DNA of 40,597 nt from an uncultured Blautia sp. (GTDB lineage Bacteria > Bacillota > Clostridia > Lachnospirales > Lachnospiraceae). The stretch lies in the NCBI GenBank assembly GCA_934408705.1, contig CAKRVL010000017.1, positions 1-40,597 of the forward strand, in the 5' to 3' direction. This document shows, piece after piece, positions 30,192 to 38,568 of the stretch. The notes beneath the pieces are model-generated. The model made no database searches. It was not told where the DNA came from and saw nothing but the letters and a program-made list of their open reading frames with translations. Position 1 is the first letter of the stretch; each line of letters begins with the position of its first letter. The position numbers and the translations under genes are program-made.

Positions 30192-31511
30192 TTAAATCTG
30201 TGTCAATACAAAAATATCATAAATCGCTTTCACTGCGCTTTCGAACTCACGGTTCTCCACACCAATAATAATATTCAGCTCACTGGAACCCTGATCGATC
30301 ATCTTTACATTTACATTCGCGTGAGCAAGTGCAGAGAAAATCCTGCCTGCTGTACCACGGGTAGACTTCATTCCACGGCCTACAACTGCGATAAGAGCAA
30401 GATCAGATTCCATTTCCACGAAATCAGGCTGAACCAGACGATGGATTCCGGCAATTACCTGCTGCTCCTTCTCCTCAAACTCATCCTGATGAACATATAC
30501 CGTCATCGTATCGATACCGGAAGGTACATGCTCAAAGCTGATTCCCTGATCTTCAAATACCTGAAGCACCTTTCTTCCAAAACCAATCTCGCTGTTCATC
30601 ATGGATTTCTCAATGTTAATAGAGCAGAAGCCTTTCTTTCCTGCAATACCGGTAATAGTATATTTCGGCTTGCGGCAGGTACTCTCTACAATAAAGGTTC
30701 CCTTGTCCTCAGGACGGTTAGTATTTCGGATATTAATGGGGATTCCCTCTTTTCTTACAGGGAAAATAGCATCCTCATGAAGTACAGTAGCTCCCATATA
30801 AGAAAGTTCACGAAGCTCACGGTAGGTGATAGTCTCTATCACAGCCGGGTTCTTCACGATTCGCGGATCTGTTACAAGGAATCCGGATACATCAGTCCAG
30901 TTCTCGTACATATCTGCCATAATAGCCTTTGCAACCAGAGAACCGGTCACATCAGAACCACCTCTGGAAAAAGTAGTAACTGTACCATCCTCTTTAGCAC
31001 CGTAAAATCCGGGAACAACTGCATTCTCACATTTAGAAAGACGCTTATTCAAAAGCTTGTCTGTCTTCACAGAATCCAGATTACCATTTTTGTCAAAGCG
31101 GATCACCTCTGCTGCATCTACAAACTCATATCCGAGATAAGCAGCCATTACCTTACTGTTCAGATATTCTCCTCGGGAAGCGGCGTAATCTCTGCCAATC
31201 TGTGCTGCGAAATTCTCCCTGATCACCTGGAAATCCTCTTCCAAAGAGAAATCAAGGCCCAGACCTTTGATGATCTCGTTAAAACGAGATTTGATCTCTT
31301 CTAAGATTTTCTCAAAATCACCGCCATTTCCAGCTGCATCATAACAGCTGTAAAGAAGGTCTGTCACCTTAGTATCACCATCAAATCTCTTACCAGGTGC
31401 GGAAGGAACAACAAAACGTCTGCTCTCCTCACTTCTGATAATATCGCCAACCTTCGCGAACTGCTCCGCATTTGCAAGGGAGCTTCCACCAAACTTCACT
31501 ACTTTTTTCAT
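30192..31511 (-). CDS. Aspartate kinase
   Basis: 439 residues from the ATG at 31509-31511 (MKKVVKFGGSS; GGAG upstream). First step of lysine, threonine, methionine and diaminopimelate synthesis: ATP-dependent phosphorylation of aspartate. KFGGSSLAN (7-15) is the kinase signature; SRGGSDVTGSL contacts substrate. Two C-terminal ACT domains (about 305-439) suggest feedback control by an end product. No homoserine dehydrogenase part, so monofunctional. A lysine riboswitch is not apparent upstream; the leader is too short. Confidence 0.94.
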   Translation of the reverse strand: MKKVVKFGGSSLANAEQFAKVGDIIRSEESRRFVVPSAPGKRFDGDTKVTDLLYSCYDAAGNGGDFEKILEEIKSRFNEIIKGLGLDFSLEEDFQVIRENFAAQIGRDYAASRGEYLNSKVMAAYLGYEFVDAAEVIRFDKNGNLDSVKTDKLLNKRLSKCENAVVPGFYGAKEDGTVTTFSRGGSDVTGSLVAKAIMADMYENWTDVSGFLVTDPRIVKNPAVIETITYRELRELSYMGATVLHEDAIFPVRKEGIPINIRNTNRPEDKGTFIVESTCRKPKYTITGIAGKKGFCSINIEKSMMNSEIGFGRKVLQVFEDQGISFEHVPSGIDTMTVYVHQDEFEEKEQQVIAGIHRLVQPDFVEMESDLALIAVVGRGMKSTRGTAGRIFSALAHANVNVKMIDQGSSELNIIIGVENREFESAVKAIYDIFVLTQI

Positions 31512-31531
31512 AATCCTTGTGCTCCTCAAAA

Positions 31532-31570
31532 CTTTTTCTCCATTTTATGAGAAAAAGAGACTTTTTGCAA
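31532..31570 (-). promoter_or_regulatory. Promoter of aspartate kinase overlapped by a dyad
   Basis: On the minus strand, -35 TTGCAA (31565-31570), 17 bp, -10 TAAAAT (31542-31547). A 9+9 inverted repeat, CTTTTTCTC (31532-31540) and GAGAAAAAG (31549-31557), spans the -10 box. It may be an operator, or the terminator of trmO. Confidence 0.55.
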
Positions 31571-31599
31571 GGGTTTTTTCAATTTAATTCGGGAAAGTG

Positions 31600-32301
31600 T
31601 TAAACTTCACCTGTTTTTTTCCTAAAAACAGGCTCCACAGCCAGCACTTTAAGCTGTTCCCCATCCACCTTAAAATGAATATCCCACTGCCCAAAGGACA
31701 TTCCGTACTTTCTTTCCGGATCCTTCTGATAACCTGGTCTGGGATCATTAGCAAGAACAGCCAATAGTGCTGTCCTTTTCTCTTCTGAAATTTTCTCAAG
31801 CAGCTCCTGTGGAAATTCAACCTTTAGCTTATGATCTCTGATCTGATCTGTAAATCCGCCTGCAGCTTCCGGATGGCTGTCCACATAAGCCAGATATGGC
31901 TTTATATCATAGATAGGCGTTCCATCCATAAGATCTGCTCCGGAAACATGAAGCACCGGGCCATTATTTTCCGTAAATTCCACGCCCTCCAGCCTTACAC
32001 TGGAAAGTCCTATTGGATTGGGACGGAAAGGTGAACGGGTAGCAAATACTCCCTTTCTTATATTTCCCCCTAATCTTGGAGGACGGACGGTAGGAGACCA
32101 GTCCTTTCGTACAGCCTCGGAAAATTCCCATACCAGCCAGATATGAGTATATTCCTCCAGTCCCCTGAAAGCCTCATGATTACGATATTCCGGCTCAAAT
32201 ATAATATCTGCCTTCAGTTCTTTTATCCTGCTGCTCTGATGGGGAATTCCAAACTTCGTTGGAAAATCACTTTTTATGTGTGCGATCACTTTCATTTCCA
32301 A
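31600..32301 (-). CDS. trmO: tRNA (N6-threonylcarbamoyladenosine37-N6)-methyltransferase, TrmO/TsaA
   Basis: 233 residues. The family signature TRSPFRPNPIGLSSVRLEG and the earlier EYTHIWLVWEF and SADLMDGTPIYDIKPYLAY-type segments are all present. TrmO N6-methylates t6A37 in threonine tRNAs using S-adenosylmethionine. The start is TTG at 32299-32301 with AAGGTGA 6-7 nt upstream; an ATG two codons later is an alternative. It follows the DUF1622 gene by 2 bp, so co-transcription is likely. Confidence 0.93.
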   Translation of the reverse strand: MEMKVIAHIKSDFPTKFGIPHQSSRIKELKADIIFEPEYRNHEAFRGLEEYTHIWLVWEFSEAVRKDWSPTVRPPRLGGNIRKGVFATRSPFRPNPIGLSSVRLEGVEFTENNGPVLHVSGADLMDGTPIYDIKPYLAYVDSHPEAAGGFTDQIRDHKLKVEFPQELLEKISEEKRTALLAVLANDPRPGYQKDPERKYGMSFGQWDIHFKVDGEQLKVLAVEPVFRKKTGEV

Positions 32302-32303
32302 TT

Positions 32304-32663
32304 TTATTCACCTTGCTTCACTTCTTTATTTCCGCCGCCCTTTTCCTCTTCCTTAATTTCCCAGTGAAGAAGGAATGTAAGAGCAGCACGGAGGGCAATA
32401 ATTCCGGCTACGATTCCGATTTCCTTCCATTCACGTACTACTACCGTTCGAAGGATCTCACTTCCCATTTTAAATTCCAATCCCATGGCAAGCCCTCTCG
32501 CCAGATAAACACCTGTATCACCAGCATGCTTCAGCCATTTTATAAATCCGGTGATACCGCTCCAGATAATGATCGCGACTCCGATAAACTCAAAGATCAC
32601 AATAGCAAAACCAGCAATATTCTCCAGAATCCATTCCATAATTCCGGTTATAGTTGTCATCAT
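32304..32663 (-). CDS. DUF1622 family membrane protein
   Basis: 119 residues with three hydrophobic segments (about 15-40, 62-78 and 80-98). GLAMGLEFKMGSEILRT and the adjacent VVREWKEIGIVAGIIALR match DUF1622. The C-terminus is charged (EIKEEEKGGGNKE). GGAGGTA precedes the ATG. Function is unknown. Together with trmO it makes a two-gene unit. Confidence 0.88.
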   Translation of the reverse strand: MMTTITGIMEWILENIAGFAIVIFEFIGVAIIIWSGITGFIKWLKHAGDTGVYLARGLAMGLEFKMGSEILRTVVVREWKEIGIVAGIIALRAALTFLLHWEIKEEEKGGGNKEVKQGE

Positions 32664-32724
32664 ACAGTACCTCCTAAAAAGCTTGTCTTAATTCTATGCA
32701 CGTTCTTGGCCTGAAATCCAGCTC

Positions 32725-33245
32725 TCATTTCTTTGCGTTTTCTTCTAATTCCAGCATGTACTTGTCGAAATCAGACATAAACAATCTGTCCTGAATGACA
32801 CGGTATTTTTCAAATTCTGTTTCAGCCGTTCGTCATCCATCACCCAGCCTTTGATGGTGTAATCCTTGGCAATCTGGTTTACCCATTTGCGGAACTGTAC
32901 CGCACGCTCGGAATTGACCTTAAAGCCTACGGAAATGATCATTTGAAGGTTATAGTGCTTGGTATCGCGTGTGACCTGACGAGAACCTTCCGTTTGAACT
33001 ATTCGGAAATTCCGAATAGTTGCATTCTCTTCCAATTCACTATCCGCGTATATTTTTTTAATATGTTCATTTATAGTCGGTAAACCAACATCATACAACA
33101 TGGCCATCATCTTCTGTGTCAGCCATATATTCTCATCCTCGTAACGCATCTCAATGCTGTCCTGCTGATCACCCACAGAGGCAACATAAGTTAAATACTC
33201 CGCTGCGCTTGAGCGGATGGTTATCTCATCTTTTTTCTTTGCCAA
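32725..33245 (-). pseudogene. RhuM-family gene with internal deletion and frameshift
   Basis: A TTG start (33243-33245) with AAAGGAGG encodes a clear RhuM N-terminus: IWLTQKMMAMLYDVGLPTINEH, NFRIVQTEGSRQVTRDTKHYNL and GWVMDDERLK. After DDERLK the frame changes and the expected central part (over 100 residues in relatives) is absent. The downstream sequence in another frame still reads AETEFEKYRVIQDRLFMSDF and DKYMLELEENAKK, the usual RhuM C-terminus, ending at TGA 32725-32727. So one deletion removed the middle and broke the frame. RhuM genes are common on islands; their function is not settled. Confidence 0.85.
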
Positions 33246-33259
33246 ATGAAGTGCCTCCT

Positions 33260-33387
33260 TTATAAATAAAAATGTGATTTCGCTATTGTGTTTAGCTGCT
33301 CAGCTATTTCCGCAAAAGGCTTATTCAAGTCTAATGTCCTAACCGTGATCTGGTTACCATGAGTATGACTGTAATACTTTCTGGCTC
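33260..33387 (-). pseudogene. Truncated 3' end of an unidentified gene
   Basis: Minus-strand reading from 33387 gives about 41 codons (RKYYSHTHGNQITVRTLDLN, then KPFAEIAEQLNTIAKSH) ending TAA at 33260-33262. There is no start codon or ribosome site, and it abuts the stop of the rRNA methyltransferase gene. The composition looks like real coding sequence. I cannot name the family. With the RhuM remnant it suggests a decayed mobile island. Confidence 0.5.
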
Positions 33388-34551
33388 TTATTTATCTTTT
33401 CTCGACATCAACACCACACATTCCATATGTTCTGTAAAACAAAACATCTCCACAGGCTGGATCTCCTCCACCTGGTATTTCTTCTTGGTAAGGAACAGAA
33501 GATCTCTTGCAAGAGTTTCCGGATTACAGGAAATATAAACAATTTTCTCAGGGGAAAGTCTGCTCACAGAATTCAGAAATTTCTCACTGCTGCCGGATCT
33601 TGGCGGATCCATAAATACTACTTCAGCCTGCTCCCCGGCTTCGGCCATAGCCTCCATAAATTCTCCTGCATCTCCCTGACGGAAGGAAATATTCACTGCC
33701 TTATTCTCTCTTGCATTGATTCTTGCATCCCGCACAGCATCCTTATTCAATTCTATACCGATTACTTCCCTGGCCTTATCTGCTGCAACAAGACCGATAG
33801 TACCGATTCCGCAATAGGCATCGATCACCTTCTCTTTTCCTGTAAGTCCGGCAAATTCTACTGCTTTTCTATACAAAATCTCAGTCTGTACCGGATTTAC
33901 CTGATAAAAGGATTTAGGCGAAATACGAAAGGACTTTCCACAAAGGGTATCCCGAATAAAACCTTTACCATAAAGGACGATTTCTCTTTCTCCCAGAACC
34001 ATGCTGGTATTCTTATCATTAATATTCAAAACTACCGTGCTGACTTCCGGATGTTCCTTGCGAAGCGCTTTCACAAAATTATTCTTAGATGGAAAAATCG
34101 TGGAGGCCACTACCAGGACCACCATTACTTCCCCCGTGTGAAAACCACGGCGGACCAGTACATGACGGAGAAGTCCATAGCCTGTATCCTCATCATAGGT
34201 TTTAATCTTAAATGATTTCAGCATTCCCCTGATAGTACGGATAATCTCCTGACTCTTCTCATCCTCGATCAGACACTGCTCAATAGGTACAACTCTATGG
34301 GAACCAGCCTCATAAATTCCGGAAATAATATTTCCCTTTCTGTCACGGTCAAATACAGCATGCACCTTATTCCGGTAAAAATAAGGATTCTTCATTCCGA
34401 TCACCGGCTTCACAGTTCCAAATTTCTTCAAAAGTCCCTGAACCTTATTCTGTTTTTTCTTCAGCTGTGCCGGATAAGGTATGCCCTGATACTGACATCC
34501 ACCGCATTTTTTCGCATACGGACAAATCTTCTGTGTTTTATTCGCCTCCAT
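33388..34551 (-). CDS. 23S rRNA (uracil-C5)-methyltransferase, RlmD/RlmCD type
   Basis: 387 residues, RumA family. Fe-S cysteines are in CPYAKKCGGCQYQ (about 10-22). The methyltransferase domain has DAYCGIGTIGLVA, MDPPRSG and the catalytic Cys in YISCNPETLARD. It makes 5-methyluridine in 23S rRNA. The usual N-terminal TRAM domain is absent, making it shorter than E. coli RlmD. It lies 17 bp after the PAP2 gene. Confidence 0.92.
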   Translation of the reverse strand: MEANKTQKICPYAKKCGGCQYQGIPYPAQLKKKQNKVQGLLKKFGTVKPVIGMKNPYFYRNKVHAVFDRDRKGNIISGIYEAGSHRVVPIEQCLIEDEKSQEIIRTIRGMLKSFKIKTYDEDTGYGLLRHVLVRRGFHTGEVMVVLVVASTIFPSKNNFVKALRKEHPEVSTVVLNINDKNTSMVLGEREIVLYGKGFIRDTLCGKSFRISPKSFYQVNPVQTEILYRKAVEFAGLTGKEKVIDAYCGIGTIGLVAADKAREVIGIELNKDAVRDARINARENKAVNISFRQGDAGEFMEAMAEAGEQAEVVFMDPPRSGSSEKFLNSVSRLSPEKIVYISCNPETLARDLLFLTKKKYQVEEIQPVEMFCFTEHMECVVLMSRKDK

Positions 34552-34568
34552 AAATTCTCCCTTACTCT

Positions 34569-35126
34569 CTATTTCGTTTTTATTTTTCGTTCTTCGTTAT
34601 ATGAAACAAGCAGCAATGCTGCAAATGCACTAAAAACTCCGACAATTCCGCCAGCCAGTACATCCGTAGGATAGTGAACTCCCACATATAGTCTGGACAA
34701 AGCAATCAGTGTAGCCAGAACTAGCGCTGCTTTCCCCCATTTTCCCGGAAAAGCTCTATAATATACAGCTGCACAGGCAAAAGAGGCACAGGTATGCCCT
34801 GAGGGAAATGAGTAGTCCTTCAGCCTGGCAACTAATGGCACAAGTCCTTCAATTGCATCATAGGGCCTTACTCTTGCCACAAGATTTTTCAGTCCCAGAT
34901 TCGTGATCAATGCCCCTATAGCCAATGCCAGAAGCGCAGTGAACCCGGCCCTTCTTGTCTTCTTCGGGAAAAGAAGGAGCACACCCAGAACGATCCAGAA
35001 CCATCCTCCATCCCCCAGAAAAGTAATCCCCTTCCACAGCCAGGTAAACAGATCATTCCTTACATACTGCTGTATAAACAGAAGGATCTGTCCATCTATA
35101 TAATGTATCCATTCCAGTAATTCCAT
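34569..35126 (-). CDS. PAP2-family membrane phosphatase
   Basis: 185 residues with about five membrane helices. The three phosphatase motifs are intact: K80-x6-RP (87-88), PSGH (108-111) and SR-x5-H-x3-D (Ser144, Arg145, His151, Asp155). Such enzymes dephosphorylate undecaprenyl pyrophosphate or phosphatidate on the outer face of the membrane. Proximity to the polysaccharide operon just upstream fits a lipid-carrier role, but a hairpin separates the two. Confidence 0.9.
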   Translation of the reverse strand: MELLEWIHYIDGQILLFIQQYVRNDLFTWLWKGITFLGDGGWFWIVLGVLLLFPKKTRRAGFTALLALAIGALITNLGLKNLVARVRPYDAIEGLVPLVARLKDYSFPSGHTCASFACAAVYYRAFPGKWGKAALVLATLIALSRLYVGVHYPTDVLAGGIVGVFSAFAALLLVSYNEERKIKTK

Positions 35127-35203
35127 GTATTCTCCGCTCTCCTTCTATTCTGCTAACAATTAACAGGGTTCTTTTTATAATTTATTTTGTCATTATAACA
35201 TGA

Positions 35204-35232
35204 AAGACGGTTCGTGTGGTGCGAACCGTCTT
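35204..35232 (-). terminator. Hairpin ending the polysaccharide operon
   Basis: AAGACGGTTCG (35204-35214) pairs perfectly with CGAACCGTCTT (35222-35232), loop of 7. The minus-strand tail is only weakly T-rich, so partial read-through into the PAP2 gene is possible. Confidence 0.65.
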
Positions 35233-35238
35233 AATCTC

Positions 35239-36153
35239 TTAATGATTATTATACAGGATCTGCTGAAGATACTCACGGTTTTGTTCCAGGTCCGGAACCA
35301 GAACCTGCATTCCGTCAATAGTCTGAGGAGTATAAGCTCCATCCTCCGGAATCCGGTAAGATGCGATCTCATCTGCACCGATATTCATAATATCCATAGC
35401 ATACCCTGTCATATCCCACAGGGAAAGATCTGTACTCACCATTGGGAGAACATCCTTCACAAGACCTGCAATATCAAGCACATCAAGATCCTTGATCTTA
35501 GCAAAAGCAGCCCTGAGAACATCTTGCTGGCGTTCCGTTCTCCGATAGTCTGAATTTCCTACAGAGCGGTTACGGGCATGGATCAGCGCCTGCTCCCCGT
35601 CCAGATGATTCATTCCGGCCTGCAGATCCCAATCTGTGCGAAGAGGTTGAGGATAAAGTACACTCTGATCACGGCCACAGATATAGTCCGCTTCTGCCTG
35701 GGAAAGCTCCAGGTCAATTCCGCCAACCTTATCTACTAATATCTGAAAAACATCAAAATCCACTTCCACATTTCCATCAATCTTCACACCAAAGTTCTCC
35801 TCCAGTGTCTCATCCAGAAGCTCCATGCCGCCATATGCATAAGCTGCATTAATACGGGTGCTTGAATAACCCGGAATAGCCACATAAAGATCTCGCATAA
35901 AAGAAGTCAGGCTTATGGTTCCCTTCTCCTTATCTAAGGTTGCAAGAATCATGGAATCAGAGCGCTGCCTGGATTCCCCTTCTCTTTTATCCTGTCCGAT
36001 CAACAGAATACTTTTTATATTACTGGTATCAATTTCTGACTCTGTTGACTGCGCCTGCACCCTACAGACTGTTCCAATCCCAGTCAGCGGACATTCCAGA
36101 AACAACACAGCACTAAGACAGATAAGACCTTTCTTCCATGTGGTGGATTTCAT
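35239..36153 (-). CDS. LytR-CpsA-Psr (LCP) family glycopolymer ligase
   Basis: 304 residues. An N-terminal signal-anchor (about 8-30) precedes the LCP domain: LLIGQDKREGE, RSDSMILATLD, SLTSFMRDLYVAIPG and INAAYAYGG, with the Arg/Asp residues that hold the polyprenyl phosphate. LCP enzymes attach wall polysaccharides to peptidoglycan outside the membrane. It is last in the operon, consistent with attachment of the polymer whose length the kinase/Wzz pair controls. Confidence 0.93.
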   Translation of the reverse strand: MKSTTWKKGLICLSAVLFLECPLTGIGTVCRVQAQSTESEIDTSNIKSILLIGQDKREGESRQRSDSMILATLDKEKGTISLTSFMRDLYVAIPGYSSTRINAAYAYGGMELLDETLEENFGVKIDGNVEVDFDVFQILVDKVGGIDLELSQAEADYICGRDQSVLYPQPLRTDWDLQAGMNHLDGEQALIHARNRSVGNSDYRRTERQQDVLRAAFAKIKDLDVLDIAGLVKDVLPMVSTDLSLWDMTGYAMDIMNIGADEIASYRIPEDGAYTPQTIDGMQVLVPDLEQNREYLQQILYNNH

Positions 36154-36194
36154 TTCACTTCACTCCTGTATATTTGTGGTTACCATAGTTCCAA

Positions 36195-36968
36195 TTACTT
36201 TACTACAACCGTAAGTACAGCTCCATTTGAAGCATTTCCATTGGAGTCAACAACATAGTAGGTCAGCTCATAGGTGCCTGGTGTATTTACATCAATATCA
36301 CCGGTGATCTGTATCTTACGATAAAGGTCACTGACCTGATCCTTGTCATCCTGAATGTCTTTTACATAGCTCAGCTTATCAAGCTGAGTGCCCTTTTCGA
36401 TTTCAGTATAATAAGTAGTCAGATAAAACCGCGGATCCTGCGGATTCAGTTTATCAAGCTTAGCTTCCTCCCGCTCCTGTGCCTTTTCTTCTTCTGTTAG
36501 CCCTGTATCATCTGTATCATCAGCATCGGACTCATCTTCTGCTTCCTCTTCATCAGAAAGTCCTGTGTCATCTGCATCAGGCTCATCTGTTATTTTCTCT
36601 TCCGGCTGTGGCTCTGCCTCTCCGGTATTATCCTTGATACTTCCGTCTGATGTCATATGATAAGTCAACTTTGTTACATTATTACTCTTGTCCTTGGCAA
36701 CATAAACAACTGTAACCTGGTCACCCTTTTCGTTTGGATAAACGTTTTCAACTGTCAGGCTGTCTGATACATCGCCATCCTTAGCATCAATGGCCTTCAC
36801 GCCCTCCAGAAGCTCTTCTGTAGTCGTTTCTGCTGTATAGCTGTTTAGCTTACCCTCTGCGATGGTAATCTCAGGCCCTTTGCGATCCTCATTTATATAC
36901 AGCCATCCCATGATCGCAGTAACACCAACAGCCACTACTGCCATTAAACCAATCAACCATTTACGCAT
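36195..36968 (-). CDS. Membrane-anchored protein with DUF5011/Ig-like domains
   Basis: 257 residues. One N-terminal membrane segment (3-25) is followed by two bacterial Ig-like domains (about 35-115 and 175-257), each with a GTYELTYYVVDSNGN or DQVTVVYVAKDKSNN strand typical of DUF5011. An acidic Asp/Glu linker (about 122-170) has repeats such as DDTGL. It projects from the membrane. It lies inside the polysaccharide operon, 41 bp before the LCP gene, so it may help assemble or display the polymer; the role is unknown. Confidence 0.8.
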   Translation of the reverse strand: MRKWLIGLMAVVAVGVTAIMGWLYINEDRKGPEITIAEGKLNSYTAETTTEELLEGVKAIDAKDGDVSDSLTVENVYPNEKGDQVTVVYVAKDKSNNVTKLTYHMTSDGSIKDNTGEAEPQPEEKITDEPDADDTGLSDEEEAEDESDADDTDDTGLTEEEKAQEREEAKLDKLNPQDPRFYLTTYYTEIEKGTQLDKLSYVKDIQDDKDQVSDLYRKIQITGDIDVNTPGTYELTYYVVDSNGNASNGAVLTVVVK

Positions 36969-36994
36969 ATCTGCTGCTCCTTGTCATTATTTCA

Positions 36995-37729
36995 TCAGTG
37001 ACGCTTTCTTGATTTCTGCTTCTTTGATCTGGTTTCTTTATCAGAAAATGGAATACTTCCCAATACAGAAAGTCCAAGATAGCGTTCTACATCCTCCTCT
37101 ACCTTAATGGTATCATTGGTAAGATAGACGATGACAACAATAGCCATGGCAATGATAACACCTAAAAGACCACCGATCATACCATTTTTCGAAAGGCTTG
37201 GACTTGCCTTCTCACTTGGGATGTTAGCACTGTCAACTACGTTAACGGCCTCTATATCCATGACAGACTGAATATGCTCAGCAGCCATATCGCGGATAGC
37301 ATTTGCCATCTCACTTGCTGTATAAGGATCCTCATCTGATACAATAATAGTTACAATACGGCTGTCTGTAGATGTTTCCACAGTCAGCTTGCTTAAAAGC
37401 TGCTGATAAGTGATATTCAGATTCAGCTGTGCGATCACACCTTCAAGAACAGTACGGCTCTTGATCAGCTCTGCATAATCTTTGGTCAGCTGGGTACTGG
37501 TCTGCATATCAGCACTGGTCAGGGTACTGCTGTCCTGCTTATTCAGCACCATGATCTTAGTGGTAGATTCATACTGTGGAGTGATAAAAAGCATTGTTCC
37601 AATAATAGAAATCACACCCAGAATGATACCAGAAAGAATAATAACTCCCAGTCTGCTGAGAATCAGGTGAAAAATTTCACCTAAATCAATTTCAATTTCA
37701 TCGTTGTTATTCGTAACCTGATTTTCCAT
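36995..37729 (-). CDS. Wzz/CpsC-type polysaccharide chain-length regulator
   Basis: 244 residues with N-terminal (about 20-50) and C-terminal (about 183-205) membrane helices flanking an extracytoplasmic domain, the Wzz/YveK plan. The Pro-rich stretch before the second helix (ANIPSEKASPSLSKNG) is characteristic. In Firmicutes the C-terminal cytoplasmic tail activates a separate tyrosine kinase (CpsD). The kinase and phosphatase are the two genes upstream in this operon. Confidence 0.92.
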   Translation of the reverse strand: MENQVTNNNDEIEIDLGEIFHLILSRLGVIILSGIILGVISIIGTMLFITPQYESTTKIMVLNKQDSSTLTSADMQTSTQLTKDYAELIKSRTVLEGVIAQLNLNITYQQLLSKLTVETSTDSRIVTIIVSDEDPYTASEMANAIRDMAAEHIQSVMDIEAVNVVDSANIPSEKASPSLSKNGMIGGLLGVIIAMAIVVIVYLTNDTIKVEEDVERYLGLSVLGSIPFSDKETRSKKQKSRKRH

Positions 37730-37785
37730 TCCTCTTCTCCGTCACCTGTAATTTTCTTTCTTATATAGATAAATCTATAATTTAC

Positions 37786-38517
37786 TTAAAATCTCTCGTT
37801 GTTTATAATACATTCCGGATTACTGATGAAAAGCATATCTGCATACTCTTCACCCATCATCTTCCTGACTTTCTCGTAGCACTTGCCCATGTGAGGTGTA
37901 CGCTTCTCCATATCATGGCCATCTGAACCCACAAAATCCAACATTTCTTCCCTGATCACTTTCTTACAGAAACGCTTGACCGTAAAACCATCACGCCCTA
38001 TGATACTGTCTGCATTCATCTGGATATAGGCGCCCATATCTCTTAGTTCATCTATGAAATCAAGACCACCCTTCATCACTGCCTGATATCTTTCCACATG
38101 TGCAATGATCGGATAGTAGCCTCTGCGTATCAACGCCTGCACACGCTCCCTGATGTATGATTTCTCATCTGAAGTTCGAAACTCTGTAAGCACATACCGG
38201 GAGCCGGACATAGTAAGCCGTTCTCCCTTCTTCAGACAATCTGTCATATCCATACTGGAATGAAGCTCGCAGCCAAGATACATCCTGATTCCATCTTCCC
38301 CAATCTCTCCGGCAGCCTTCTGAAGCCGTAGAAACTGCTTCCGGACCAGTTCAGGAGAAGGCTCGAACATATCGTATCGAAAATGCGGAGTTGCAATAAT
38401 ACCTCTGACACCATCATCATATTCCTTCTGGAGCATACTTACAGACATCTTAAGACTCTTCGCTCCATCATCTACTCCCGGAACAATGTGACAGTGAATA
38501 TCATAAATACCTTTCAT
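37786..38517 (-). CDS. PHP-type protein-tyrosine phosphatase, CpsB/YwqE
   Basis: 243 residues of the PHP metal-dependent fold. Metal ligands are seen in YDIHCHIVPGVDDGA (6-20), TPHFRYDMF, GCELHSS, AHVERY and GSDGHDMEKR. It removes phosphate from the tyrosine tail of the CpsD kinase. It is second in the operon, 51 bp after the kinase. Confidence 0.93.
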   Translation of the reverse strand: MKGIYDIHCHIVPGVDDGAKSLKMSVSMLQKEYDDGVRGIIATPHFRYDMFEPSPELVRKQFLRLQKAAGEIGEDGIRMYLGCELHSSMDMTDCLKKGERLTMSGSRYVLTEFRTSDEKSYIRERVQALIRRGYYPIIAHVERYQAVMKGGLDFIDELRDMGAYIQMNADSIIGRDGFTVKRFCKKVIREEMLDFVGSDGHDMEKRTPHMGKCYEKVRKMMGEEYADMLFISNPECIINNERF

Positions 38518-38568
38518 TCACTTCGCCCATTTCTAATTTCTTCTGTATGACAATGACTCTGTGACGGA

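Noticed and set aside
30153..31304. 383-codon open frame opposite aspartate kinase
   Set aside because: Antisense shadow of a well-conserved enzyme; composition is not protein-like.
31512..31599. Lysine riboswitch before aspartate kinase
   Set aside because: Only about 25 nt lie between the predicted start site and the ATG; far too short.
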